Assembly (NCBI GenBank): GCA_965228905.1
Contig: CBDDII010000003.1
Coordinates: 1,550,001-1,614,000 of the forward strand
Direction: 5' to 3'
Length of the DNA stretch: 64,000 nucleotides
Source: CALKXV01 sp965228905
GTDB taxonomy: Bacteria; Pseudomonadota; Alphaproteobacteria; Rhodobacterales; Rhodobacteraceae
Both the position numbers and the translations under genes were made by a program. The stretch's first letter is position 1; the number at the start of each line of letters is the position of its first letter. Below, piece by piece: positions 15,911-24,728 of the stretch. The notes beneath the pieces are model-generated. The model was not told the DNA's origin, searched no databases, and saw nothing but the letters and a program-made list of their open reading frames with translations.

Positions 15911-17986
15911 TCAGTTCAATAGTTCGGGCAGGAAAAGGGCGATCTGCGGGAACATCATCACGAGGACCAGACCAGTGATCTGAAGCGCGATGAAGGGCAG
16001 AACCGAGATGAAGATTTCCTGCAATGTCACGTCCTTCGGTGCCACCGATTTCAGCCAGAAGCAAGCCGGGCCGAAGGGGGGCGACAGGAAGTAGATCTGG
16101 ATGTTCATCACGAAAAGGATGCCGAACCAGATTTTCGCCTGATCCTCGGTCATGCCCAGTTCTGGGGCGAGTGTCATCACCACGGGGGCAAAGACCGGGA
16201 CCGTGATAAGGACGATTGCGATCCATTCCATGAACGTGCCAAGCACCATGAGGATCAGCATCATGACGATGACGGTCCCCATGGCGCTCAGCCCCAGGTC
16301 GAGGAAGAGAGAGCGGATGAAGTCTCCTCCGCCGACAAGGTTGAAGATGCCGACAAAACTGACCGCGCCGAGGATCAGCCAGATGATCGTGCCGACCGTG
16401 GTCATCGTGCCAAGCAGCGAGGCCGAGATCACATCCCAGTTGAAGCGGTTGCGCACCGCCGCGATGCCCAGAGCGCCGATGCAGCCGACGGCAGCGGATT
16501 CCGTGACCGAGGCGATGCCGCCATAGATCGACCCCATGACCATCCCGATCAGAATGATGCACAGGATCACGGCCGTCAGGCGTTCGCGGCTGAGTTTCTG
16601 TTTGGTGCCCGTGATCTCGGCCACTTCGGCGGCGGTCGGGGCCATGGATGGGTTCAGGTTGACGCGGATCAGGACGTATCCGGCATAGAAAGTTGCCAGC
16701 ATGATACCGGGGATGGCACCGGCCATGAAGAGATCGCCGATACCAACCTCGGCAGACACACCGTAAACGATCGTGATGATCGAAGGCGGGATCAGCGTGG
16801 CAAGCGCACCAGCCGCGCAAATCAGGCCGATCGAGAGTTTCCGGTCATAGCCAAGGCGGAACAGTTGGGGCAGGGCGACAAGGCCCAGCATCACGATCTC
16901 GCCCCCCATGACGCCGGACATGGCGGCCAGGATCACGGCAACAACAGTGGTCTGCACCGCGACGCCGCCGCGCAGGTTGCCGGCAAAGATCGACATGGCA
17001 TCGAACAGATCTTCGGCGATCCCGGCCCGTTCGAGGATCGAGGCCATGAGGACGAAGAACGGAACGGCGACGAGCGAATAGTGCTCCAGAAGACCCGCGG
17101 CGTTGGAACTGACCAGAAACAGCCCGCGCGGTCCGAAGAAACCGATGGCCATGATGACCGAGACGAACAGCGTCACGATGCCAAGCGGCATCCCTGTCAT
17201 CATCAGCGCGACCAGCAGAAGCACCATGATAAGTGAGATCGTGCCAAGGTCCATGCTGCGCAGGTTGAGGGCCTTCGACGGGTCCATCGCCTGGCCGATG
17301 CCGGAGATGAAGTCCGAGAAGACGGCGAAAGCCTCGATCCCAAGCGCGTGGCTCATGAAAGCCGAAACGAAGTAGACGACGAAGTAGACGCCGACGATCT
17401 TGACCGCCAGCTTCGCCCAGGATGCCGACAGATGCCGGTGCAGGTTCATCATGAGTTGCGCGAGGTACATGAAGCCGCCGATCACCATCAGCGATTTCAT
17501 CATCATCGGCAGGGGCGAGTTGAAGGCGGAGCCGGATTTCTCGATCCGGGCGACACTGTCATAGGCGCGGATCGGGGCGTCGGTCAGCAGCATGTAAAGC
17601 GCGAGAACCCCGACGATCATTGCGAACAGATCAAGCCACCAGCGTTGGCCGGGGCTGGCGATATTGTGGATCACGGTGATCGCGATGTGACGTTTCTTCA
17701 TCGTCACATAGCCCGCCGACAGCATCCATGCAGCGGCGACGGTGACCATGACGGTTTCGAACGCCCAGTAGGTGGGTTGGTTCAGGACATAGCGGGAAAA
17801 GACTTCGTAGAGCGTGGCAATCGCCGCGATCAGGTAGAAGGTCGAAATCGCGATACCCGTGATATGGCTGACGTGTTCAACCGGGCCATAAAGCTCGCGC
17901 GGCAGATCGGGCTGATCATGCTCGGGATCCTGTGCGGCGATCTCGATCTCGGTGTCTTCGAGGGCCTCGTCGTACTGCTGGCTCAT
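15911..17986 (-). CDS. TRAP transporter fused small/large membrane subunit (DctQM)
   Basis: This 691-residue protein has an N-terminal DctQ part with four helices (about residues 45-190, including YWAFETVMVTVAAAWMLSAGY) joined to a DctM part of some 12 helices. The DctM part includes LFVSVIMAIGFFG, FFVLMASILERAGIAEDLFDA and GFGPACFWLKSVAP-like sequence near the end. The start at 17986 is preferred because AGGGAGAAATCAG precedes it. TRAP permeases use a sodium gradient with a periplasmic DctP to import organic or sugar acids. The matching binding protein lies just upstream, separated by a stable hairpin. Substrate is probably the aldarate or aldonate processed by this operon. Confidence 0.92.
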   Translation of the reverse strand: MSQQYDEALEDTEIEIAAQDPEHDQPDLPRELYGPVEHVSHITGIAISTFYLIAAIATLYEVFSRYVLNQPTYWAFETVMVTVAAAWMLSAGYVTMKKRHIAITVIHNIASPGQRWWLDLFAMIVGVLALYMLLTDAPIRAYDSVARIEKSGSAFNSPLPMMMKSLMVIGGFMYLAQLMMNLHRHLSASWAKLAVKIVGVYFVVYFVSAFMSHALGIEAFAVFSDFISGIGQAMDPSKALNLRSMDLGTISLIMVLLLVALMMTGMPLGIVTLFVSVIMAIGFFGPRGLFLVSSNAAGLLEHYSLVAVPFFVLMASILERAGIAEDLFDAMSIFAGNLRGGVAVQTTVVAVILAAMSGVMGGEIVMLGLVALPQLFRLGYDRKLSIGLICAAGALATLIPPSIITIVYGVSAEVGIGDLFMAGAIPGIMLATFYAGYVLIRVNLNPSMAPTAAEVAEITGTKQKLSRERLTAVILCIILIGMVMGSIYGGIASVTESAAVGCIGALGIAAVRNRFNWDVISASLLGTMTTVGTIIWLILGAVSFVGIFNLVGGGDFIRSLFLDLGLSAMGTVIVMMLILMVLGTFMEWIAIVLITVPVFAPVVMTLAPELGMTEDQAKIWFGILFVMNIQIYFLSPPFGPACFWLKSVAPKDVTLQEIFISVLPFIALQITGLVLVMMFPQIALFLPELLN

Positions 17987-18051
17987 CTGATTTCTCCCTT
18001 TGGCCCGGATGTGATCCGGCACCGCGCGGCCCCAACGCCCGCGTCGCGGAG

Positions 18052-18072
18052 GCCCCGGGCTTGACCCGGGGC
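18052..18072. repeat. GC-rich stem-loop between dctP and dctQM
   Basis: GCCCCGGG (18052-18059) and CCCGGGGC (18065-18072) form a perfect 8-bp stem with the loop CTTGA. It matches the widespread alphaproteobacterial CCCGGG-CTTGA-CCCGGG small repeat. Placed after the binding-protein gene and before the permease, it probably protects the dctP mRNA 3' end or reduces read-through so that binding protein exceeds permease (inference). Confidence 0.65.
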
Positions 18073-18098
18073 GTCCAATTCGTGGTGTAACTTAAGCC

Positions 18099-19130
18099 TT
18101 AGAGCAGGCCGGCCTGTTTCATGAAGGCGACGTGCGTGTCGAAGACTTCCTTGGCGAGGTCGGAACCAGCGGCAAAGTCGTTCCAGGCTTCCTGGGCGAT
18201 GTTGCGAAGGGCGTCACGCTCTTCCTGCGGCCAGTCGATCACCTCGATTTCACCGGCGGCCTTATCGCGGGCGACAAGCTGGCGGTCGAGACGGTCGAAG
18301 TGCTGACGCAAACCGTTGTAGGCGGCAAGATACCAGGTTTCGAGCGCCACGCGTTCCTGTTCGCTCAACTCGTCATAGACCGATTGGCTGACGGTGAACT
18401 GAAGGATCGGAGTGGAGTGGATGCCGGGGAAGATCGGGAACTTGGCGATCTTGTGCATGCCGTTCGCGTCGTTGTTGGCGTAGGCCGAGTTGTCGGCTGC
18501 GTCGATCACGCCTTTTTCCAGTGCGCCGTAGGTTTCCGAACCCGACATCGACACAGGCGCGGCACCAGCCCGCTTGAACACGTCGGCTGCAAGGCCTTCG
18601 GGCGACCGGATTTTCAGACCGGCAAGGTCAGCAACGCCACGCACCGGAACTTTCGACACGAAAGCTTCGCGGGCATAGGCGCCACACCCCACGACGTGAA
18701 CGCCCGGAAAGTGTGTATCGTACAGCTTTTGCAGGATTTCCTTGCCGCCACCCTGGGCGCAGAAGGCCTGGATCTGGTCGGCGCTGTCATAGCCTGCGAT
18801 CAGGTCGCCCATCAGCGCGAAGGCGGGGTCGATCCCGGCGAAATAGTTGATCGACGTCAGATCGCCATCAAGGATGCCGACGGCGATGGCTTCGGCCGTT
18901 TCGCGGCGCGGAACAACGGCATCGACGGGCAGAAGCTCGACGGTCAGCGTGCCGCCGGTCATTTCTTCCAGCTTCGGCACCCATTCTTCGTTGAGATAGG
19001 CAAGCGAGGCGTGGCTGGCGTTCGAAGACGTCTGGATCTTCAGCACGCGGTCTGCTGCGAACGAAGTCGTCGCGGTGATTCCGGCAGCGACAGCAAGTGC
19101 AATCGCGGCTCCGAAGGTATTGAGTTTCAT
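18099..19130 (-). CDS. TRAP transporter substrate-binding protein (DctP family)
   Basis: This 343-residue periplasmic protein has a clear signal peptide: basic MKLN, a hydrophobic Ala/Leu core, and cleavage near TTSFA-ADRV. The mature protein starts RVLKIQTSSN, as usual for DctP. It has the conserved region VRGVADLAGLKIRSPEG with the substrate-contact Arg, and an ALEKGVIDAADNSAYAN segment. It captures the acid for the DctQM permease encoded downstream. It is the first gene after the divergent regulatory region shared with a GntR regulator, so it is probably the promoter-proximal gene of the whole leftward operon down to the SDR. Confidence 0.92.
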   Translation of the reverse strand: MKLNTFGAAIALAVAAGITATTSFAADRVLKIQTSSNASHASLAYLNEEWVPKLEEMTGGTLTVELLPVDAVVPRRETAEAIAVGILDGDLTSINYFAGIDPAFALMGDLIAGYDSADQIQAFCAQGGGKEILQKLYDTHFPGVHVVGCGAYAREAFVSKVPVRGVADLAGLKIRSPEGLAADVFKRAGAAPVSMSGSETYGALEKGVIDAADNSAYANNDANGMHKIAKFPIFPGIHSTPILQFTVSQSVYDELSEQERVALETWYLAAYNGLRQHFDRLDRQLVARDKAAGEIEVIDWPQEERDALRNIAQEAWNDFAAGSDLAKEVFDTHVAFMKQAGLL

Positions 19131-19198
19131 GAATTTTCCTCCCGGTTAGAACGATGCGGGTAGGGCGTTTTGAGGCCGCCCCACCCTCACAGGTCGAA

Positions 19199-19227
19199 CT
19201 AATATATTAATTGACCAGTTGAAGCAA
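19199..19227 (-). promoter_or_regulatory. TRAP operon promoter with embedded GntR-type operator
   Basis: Leftward -35 TTGCTT (19222-19227) and -10 TATTAG (19199-19204) are separated by 17 bases. The spacer contains AACTGGTCAATT, a half-site like that of FadR-type GntR regulators (AACTGGTC), and the -10 lies in the AT palindrome TAATATATTA (19200-19209). A protein bound here would block polymerase, so repression by the divergent GntR gene at 19283 is likely. The same ACTGGTCAA core occurs at 6464-6472. Confidence 0.55.
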
Positions 19228-19282
19228 CCGCGATTCCGCTCTAGTTTGCTGGCAACCTTAAACGTCCGAAAAAGGGAATCCG

Positions 19283-19981
19283 GTGCAGGAACTGAGCGTG
19301 ATCAGCGCGGACCGACTGACATCGCCAACGGCGGTGGACGCGGTTTACCAAGACCTGCGCGGTCGCATTCTGCGTCTGGAGTTGAAGCCCGACGCGGTGC
19401 TGGTGAGGAACGATCTTGCCACGCAGTACAAGGTCAGCCTGACACCGATCCGCGAAGCGCTTCAACTGCTGGAACAGGACGGCCTGGTTCGCATTCTGCC
19501 GCAATCGGGAACGCTGGTGACGCGGATTGACCCCGATGCGCTTGAACAGGCGCATTTCCTGAGGATTTCGACCGAAGTCGAGGTCGCGAGGCGGCTCGCG
19601 ATCGACCCGGCGCCCGCCAGTTTGAAGAGGGCGCAGGCCATCGTGGACATGCAGGCGGCCCTGATTGGCGATGCGGACCAGATGGACATGTTTTCCGAGC
19701 TTGACCGCAGCTTCCACCGAACCTTGTTCGAAGGCGCGGGCGTTGAAAAGATCTATGCGATGGTGGCGCGGCGGCAGGGCCATATGGCGCGGTGTCAGCG
19801 TCTTGAGCTTCCGCAGGCCGGGCGCATGGAAACCATCGTGGAAGCGCATCGTGATATCATAAGGGGAATCGCGGCGGGCGACGCCGAACAAGCTGCAGCG
19901 GCCATGCGCAATCACCTGACCGGCACCATCAACAGGGTGGATTCCATCAGGGCCGCGAACCTCGACTATTTTACTGTCTGA
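19283..19981 (+). CDS. GntR-family regulator (FCD subfamily), divergent from the TRAP operon
   Basis: This 232-residue protein starts with GTG after an AAAGGGA site. Its N-terminal winged helix-turn-helix shows YQDLRGRILRLELKPD, LATQYKVSLTPIREALQLL and the wing LPQSGTLV. The FCD domain follows, with FSELDRSFHRTLFEGAG and EAHRDIIRGIAAGD holding the expected metal-binding Asp/His. It is transcribed away from dctP, with which it shares a ~150-base regulatory gap. It most likely senses a sugar acid or pathway intermediate and represses the TRAP operon. Confidence 0.88.
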   Translation: MQELSVISADRLTSPTAVDAVYQDLRGRILRLELKPDAVLVRNDLATQYKVSLTPIREALQLLEQDGLVRILPQSGTLVTRIDPDALEQAHFLRISTEVEVARRLAIDPAPASLKRAQAIVDMQAALIGDADQMDMFSELDRSFHRTLFEGAGVEKIYAMVARRQGHMARCQRLELPQAGRMETIVEAHRDIIRGIAAGDAEQAAAAMRNHLTGTINRVDSIRAANLDYFTV

Positions 19982-20099
19982 ACCGGGTTGCCCCCGGCTT
20001 CGATCGACGAATTTCCCGGGCCGGATGGCTTTCAACTCGCGGCTTTTCGTCGGCTTCATTCCGCGTATACTCCGCCCGAAAAAAGGGACGGAAAATTCA

Positions 20100-21548
20100 A
20101 TGTCATATCTGGGGCTTGATCTTGGAACCTCGGGCTTGCGCGGACTTCTGGTGGATGATGCCGGTGCTCCGATTGGGGCAACCGAACAGCACTACGGCGT
20201 GTCGCATCCGGCCAGTGGCTGGTCCGAACAGGATCCGGCAGAGTGGATTGCCGCGCTGGATGCCGTCATCGGCGAGATGCGTCAGAAGCACGCCGAGTTT
20301 GCCGACCTGAAGGGGATCGGCGTCGCCGGGCACATGCATGGGGCGACGCTTCTGGACGCATCCGACCACGTGTTGCGCCCATGTATATTGTGGAACGACA
20401 CGCGTTCGCATGTGGAAGCCGCGGAACTGGATTCCGTGGCCGAGGTGCGCAAGTTGTCCGGCAATATCGTCTTTCCCGGCTTCACCGCGCCGAAACTGCT
20501 TTGGGTGCGAAACAACGAGCCCGAAGTTTTTGCGCGTGTTGCCAAGGTTTTGCTGCCCGCAGCTTATCTGAATTTTCATCTGACAGGCGATCATGTCGCC
20601 GACATGTCCGACAGTGCGGGCACCTCATGGCTGGACGTCGGCAGGCGTGGGTGGTCGGACGACCTGTTAAAGGCCGGGCAGATGCGCGAAGACCAGATGC
20701 CGCGTCTTGTGGAAGGATCGGAACCGGCCGGGCATTTGCGCAAGGACCTGGCCGCAAGATGGGGGTTGGGCGACGGCGTGATCGTGGCAGGCGGTGCGGG
20801 CGACAACGCGGCGGCGGCCTGTGGCATCGGCGCCTTGCACGAAGGCGAGGGCTTCGTTTCCCTTGGAACCTCCGGCGTCCTGCTTGCCGCGCGCGACGGT
20901 TATCACCCCGCCCCGGAAACTGCCGTTCACACGTTTTGCCATGCTGTGCCAGGCCGGTGGTATCAGATGGGCGTGATGCTTTCGGCAACCGACAGCCTGA
21001 ACTGGCTGGCCGGGATCACGGGTAAAACACCGTCCGACCTGACCGCATTGCTGGGCGAAAAACTGCGCGACCCCGGTGCGGTGCGTTTCCTGCCCTATCT
21101 TTCCGGAGAGCGCACGCCGCACAATGATGCCGAAATCCGTGGCAGCTTTACCGGGTTGTCGACGGGCACGTCAGTCGCGGAGCTGACACAAGCGGTTCTG
21201 GAGGGTGTTGCATTTGGGTTGCGTGACAGTTTCGAGGCCTTGAAGGCGACCGAGGCAAAACTGACCTCCCTGTTTGCTATCGGAGGCGGGGCGGCCTCGC
21301 GGTACTGGCTGAAGCTGATCGCGACGGTGTTGGACATCCCGCTTGCGATTCCGGCAAGGGGCGAATTCGGAGCGGCACTGGGTGCTGCGCGCCTTGGTAT
21401 GGCGGCAACGGGGCAGGACGTGACCACCATCATGACGGCACCTGAAATCGCCGGGACCATCTTGCCGGAAGCCGGCCTTGTCGCAGCCTACGACGACGCT
21501 TATTCGGCGTTCAGGGCGACCTATCCGGGCATCAAGGCCGTGCAATAG
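20100..21548 (+). CDS. xylB: Xylulokinase
   Basis: This 482-residue FGGY kinase starts at ATG 20100 (MSYLGLDLGTSGLRGLL, the first phosphate-binding motif). It has the substrate motif GHMHGATLLD (about 79), the catalytic Asp region GGAGDNAAAACG (about 230), FLPYLSGERTPHNDAEIRG, and the C-terminal signature AIGGGAASRYWLKLIATVL. This pattern and length match XylB, which phosphorylates D-xylulose with ATP. It follows the GntR gene by ~120 bases in the same direction. It suggests that the locus also handles a pentulose or a related ketose, but no xylose isomerase is visible here. Confidence 0.87.
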   Translation: MSYLGLDLGTSGLRGLLVDDAGAPIGATEQHYGVSHPASGWSEQDPAEWIAALDAVIGEMRQKHAEFADLKGIGVAGHMHGATLLDASDHVLRPCILWNDTRSHVEAAELDSVAEVRKLSGNIVFPGFTAPKLLWVRNNEPEVFARVAKVLLPAAYLNFHLTGDHVADMSDSAGTSWLDVGRRGWSDDLLKAGQMREDQMPRLVEGSEPAGHLRKDLAARWGLGDGVIVAGGAGDNAAAACGIGALHEGEGFVSLGTSGVLLAARDGYHPAPETAVHTFCHAVPGRWYQMGVMLSATDSLNWLAGITGKTPSDLTALLGEKLRDPGAVRFLPYLSGERTPHNDAEIRGSFTGLSTGTSVAELTQAVLEGVAFGLRDSFEALKATEAKLTSLFAIGGGAASRYWLKLIATVLDIPLAIPARGEFGAALGAARLGMAATGQDVTTIMTAPEIAGTILPEAGLVAAYDDAYSAFRATYPGIKAVQ

Positions 21549-21623
21549 CCAGAGGTCGCGCCGGATAAACTGCCTGTAAATCTTTGCAAGCTAGACCGCC
21601 GCAAAAGTGCGAAAGGTCGAAAC

Positions 21624-23810
21624 ATGCAAATCCTGAAGCGCAACGCGGACGCGGGCCGTCTGGCAGAGCTTGAATCGGTTTCAAAAGCGCTGGACAAGGT
21701 TCAGGCCGTCATCTGGTTTGACCCGAACGGCAATATACTGGATGCGAACGAGAATTTCCTGAACGCGGTCGGTTACGTGCGTGAAGAGATTGTGGGAAAG
21801 CACCATCGTATCTTCGTCGCCGACGACTATGCGCAGACGCCCGATTATGCCGCTTTCTGGGAACGGCTTGGCAGTGGCGAAACCTACCAGGGGGAGTTTG
21901 CGCGCGTTCGCAAGGACGGCGCTGCCATTTACATCGAAGCGTCCTACAACCCGATCCTTGCCGCGGACGGAACTGTCGAAAAGGTCGTCAAATTCGCAAT
22001 CGACGTGACGGACAAAAAGTTGGCCGCGGCTGAAGCGAAAGGTCAGATCGACGCGATCAACCGCAGCCAGGCTGTTATCGAGTTCGAGCCCGATGGAACG
22101 ATCATCACTGCGAACGACAACTTCTTGAATGCAATGGATTATTCACTTGCCGAGGTGCAGGGGAAACACCATCGCATGTTCGTTGAACCGGGTTACGGGG
22201 AAAGCGACGAATATCGCGCCTTCTGGCGCGACCTCGCTGCTGGAAAGTTCTCCGCGTCGGAGTTCAAGCGCATTGCCAAGGGTGGGCGCGAGATCTGGAT
22301 CCAGGCCAGTTATAACCCGATCTTCGATCCGTCGGGGCAGGTCTTCAAGGTGGTCAAATACGCAAGCGACATCACCGAAGCCAAGGTCAAATCGGCAGAC
22401 CACGAAGGGCAAATCAACGCGGTTCTTCGGACGCAGGCGGTGATCGAATTTGAACTGGATGGCACGATCCGCACCGCAAACGAGAATTTCCTGAAGACGA
22501 CCGGATACCGGTTGGACGAAATCGTGGGCAAGAACCACGGTATGTTCGTGCATCCGGAATATGCAAAATCCGAGAAATTCAAGGAATTCTGGCGCGACCT
22601 GGCCCGTGGCGAGGTGAAGGCCGCCGAGTACAAGCGGTTTGCCAAGGACGGGACCGAGATCTGGCTTCAGGCCAGTTACAACCCGATCTTCGACCCTTCT
22701 GGAAAACCCTACAAAGTGGTGAAATACGCGACCGACATTTCCCATTGGAAGGGCGAGTTGCAGATCATCGTTGACAGTCTTGTTGCTCTGTCAAAAGGGG
22801 ATCTGACTTTACGTTTGGAGGAGACGGGATCGCTGGACTTCACCGAGTTGCGCACCGCCTTCAACACGACGCTGGACAAGTTGCGCGAACTGGTAGGCGA
22901 CATTCACTTCAGTGCATCCTCGATCCGGGAAGAATCCGACGCGATTGCCGACAGTGCCAACGATCTGTCCGCCCGATGCGAGCGTCAGGCGGCAACGGTT
23001 GAAGAGACTTCCGCCTCGATGGAGCAGATGTCGAGCACCGTCAAAAGCAACGCAAAGAATGCCGAAGAGGCGGCGGCGGCCGCGAAACAGGCTTCGGAAC
23101 ATGCCGAGAGCGGTGGTGCCATTGTCAAGAACGCCATCGACGCGATGAGCAGGATCGAGGAAGGTTCGGCAGAGGTTCGCAAGATCATCGAGGTCATCGA
23201 TTCCATTGCTTTCCAGACAAACCTTCTTGCCTTGAACGCCGGCGTCGAAGCCGCGCGCGCGGGCGAGGCGGGCAGCGGATTTGCCGTCGTCGCCTCGGAA
23301 GTCCGCGCCCTGGCGCAACGTGCATCGGAATCGGCGCGCGAGATTTCAAGCCTGATCGGCAACTCCGAAAAGCAGGTGACCGAAGGTGCGGAACTTGTAA
23401 AGAAAACCGGGGTTGCACTGGATGAGATCGTGGCCTCGGTCACCCGCGTGACCAGCGGAATCGACGAGATCTTTACCGCAAGCAGTGAACAGGCCGCGGG
23501 AATCGGCGAGATCAACCAGGCCATGAGCGAGATCGATTCGACCACGCAGAAGACGGCCGCGATTTCAGAGGAAAGCACCGCTGCCGCCGCAAATCTTGCG
23601 CAACGTGCAAAGGGCTTGCGCGAACTTGTGGGCTTTTTCAACACCGGTAACGAAGCCGCGGCGAAGGTGCAACCTGTTCCCGCCGCCAAGGCACCTGAAC
23701 CGGAGGTTCCGGCGGCCAAAGCCAAACCCGTCCCGGAACCCGCTCCGACCGTCTCGGGCGCATTGGCACTCAAATCATCACACGAAGCAGACGATTGGGA
23801 AGAGTTCTGA
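21624..23810 (+). CDS. Soluble methyl-accepting chemotaxis protein with three PAS domains
   Basis: This 728-residue protein has no membrane helix. Three tandem, closely similar PAS domains (about residues 20-135, 140-257 and 262-378) each carry variants of ANENFLNA.GY, GK.H.MFV and ASYNPI. A HAMP-like linker (about 385-440) and an MCP signalling domain follow, with the hairpin tip IIEVIDSIAFQTNLLALNAGVEAARAGE. A Pro/Ala-rich tether leads to the C-terminal DDWEEF, whose xWxxF form matches the pentapeptide that recruits CheR/CheB in other chemoreceptors. The PAS domains may bind haem, flavin or a small ligand, so an internal energy or redox sensor is likely. No che genes are in the window. Confidence 0.9.
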   Translation: MQILKRNADAGRLAELESVSKALDKVQAVIWFDPNGNILDANENFLNAVGYVREEIVGKHHRIFVADDYAQTPDYAAFWERLGSGETYQGEFARVRKDGAAIYIEASYNPILAADGTVEKVVKFAIDVTDKKLAAAEAKGQIDAINRSQAVIEFEPDGTIITANDNFLNAMDYSLAEVQGKHHRMFVEPGYGESDEYRAFWRDLAAGKFSASEFKRIAKGGREIWIQASYNPIFDPSGQVFKVVKYASDITEAKVKSADHEGQINAVLRTQAVIEFELDGTIRTANENFLKTTGYRLDEIVGKNHGMFVHPEYAKSEKFKEFWRDLARGEVKAAEYKRFAKDGTEIWLQASYNPIFDPSGKPYKVVKYATDISHWKGELQIIVDSLVALSKGDLTLRLEETGSLDFTELRTAFNTTLDKLRELVGDIHFSASSIREESDAIADSANDLSARCERQAATVEETSASMEQMSSTVKSNAKNAEEAAAAAKQASEHAESGGAIVKNAIDAMSRIEEGSAEVRKIIEVIDSIAFQTNLLALNAGVEAARAGEAGSGFAVVASEVRALAQRASESAREISSLIGNSEKQVTEGAELVKKTGVALDEIVASVTRVTSGIDEIFTASSEQAAGIGEINQAMSEIDSTTQKTAAISEESTAAAANLAQRAKGLRELVGFFNTGNEAAAKVQPVPAAKAPEPEVPAAKAKPVPEPAPTVSGALALKSSHEADDWEEF

Positions 23811-24308
23811 GGCCGGTGACCTTCGCCCTGTTTCGGAATCGGCGCGACGACATCTGGCCTTGAGGGGGTGTTCGTCCGACAACCGCCGGACCGAGGGCGG
23901 GGCGCGATATGGCCCGCCATTTCCTGATCGGCTCCCGGATCGCAACTGCCCGGAATCAAGCCGTGGTGATACCAACGCGTTGAGGCGCTTCGATCGCCTT
24001 TGAGAGGTAGGACGACTTTGATGGTCCAACAAGGCGCCAAGCACCATTGATGATTGGTCGTCGCCGCTGAAGCGTCGGGTGCAACTTTCAAAGATACGTT
24101 CGCCTGATCCGGCGCACGATGGGTTGCGCCCCGTGGTTGCGCGGGCTACCAATTCACTGCGCGAAAGCGCAAGACGCAAGGTCCGCAATGCCCATATTCG
24201 CCCTCGTGCGACGCGCATTGCCCCCAGCCCGATCCTTGAAATCAATCAGGCCTGAATCGGCCGAAAGCCCAGGCGGACGACGCCTGTGCAGGGTGTGGGA
24301 GATAACGT
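23811..24308. other. 498-base gap without a convincing gene
   Basis: No reading frame here has roseobacter-like third-position GC bias, ribosome site and family motif together. A leftward open frame across 23955-24245 reads as Arg/Ser-rich low-quality sequence. The segment is less GC-biased and irregular compared with its neighbours, and could be a decayed mobile element or hold an RNA gene. I see no terminator, tRNA or repeat that I can define. Confidence 0.5.
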
Positions 24309-24728
24309 ATGCGGCGAGTTGGAATCGCCCTTTGCCTTTTCGGGCTTGCAGGCGGCGTTGGCGCAGAGGAGGCGGCAAGGCCCGGACTGTCAGTGGAATT
24401 GAACACAATGGCCGATGCGGCGGGCGGCTGTCAGCTGACGTTCGTGGCGGCTTCGGCCTATGAAAACGGGGTGGAAAAGGCGGTATTCGAGACCGTGTTG
24501 TTCGACAAGGCTGGTGCCGTCAACCGTCTGACATTGTTCGACTTTGGCAGTATTCCCGAAGATCGTCCACGGGTACGCCAGTTCGTCATTCCCGACCTTG
24601 CCTGCGCGGATCTCGGCCAGATTCTGATTAACGGGGTAAATACCTGCCAGTCAGAGGGCATGGATGACGCACAATGCGGCGCGGGCCTCAGCGTGACAAG
24701 CCGGATCGACGTGGCGTTGATCGGATGA
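24309..24728 (+). CDS. Small exported protein leading the ExbB-ExbD-TonB operon
   Basis: This 139-residue protein has a signal peptide (MRRVGIALCLFGLAGGVGA, cleavage before EEAA). The mature part is a small, probably beta-rich domain with Cys in GGCQLTFVAASAYENG, PDLACADLG, VNTCQSEG and AQCGAGL. These four could form two periplasmic disulfides. The family is not one I can name. Its TGA overlaps the ATG of exbB, so it is translated with the TonB energy-transducing complex and probably works with it in the periplasm. Confidence 0.75.
   Translation: MRRVGIALCLFGLAGGVGAEEAARPGLSVELNTMADAAGGCQLTFVAASAYENGVEKAVFETVLFDKAGAVNRLTLFDFGSIPEDRPRVRQFVIPDLACADLGQILINGVNTCQSEGMDDAQCGAGLSVTSRIDVALIG

Noticed and set aside
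23778..24245. Leftward 155-codon frame in the 0.5-kb gap
   Set aside because: Extends into the chemoreceptor 3' end, Ser/Arg-rich with no recognisable fold; may be part of a decayed element but not a supported gene.
24119..24463. Open frame spanning the start of the TonB operon
   Set aside because: Arg-rich, out of frame with the signal-peptide gene at 24309, no motif or ribosome site.
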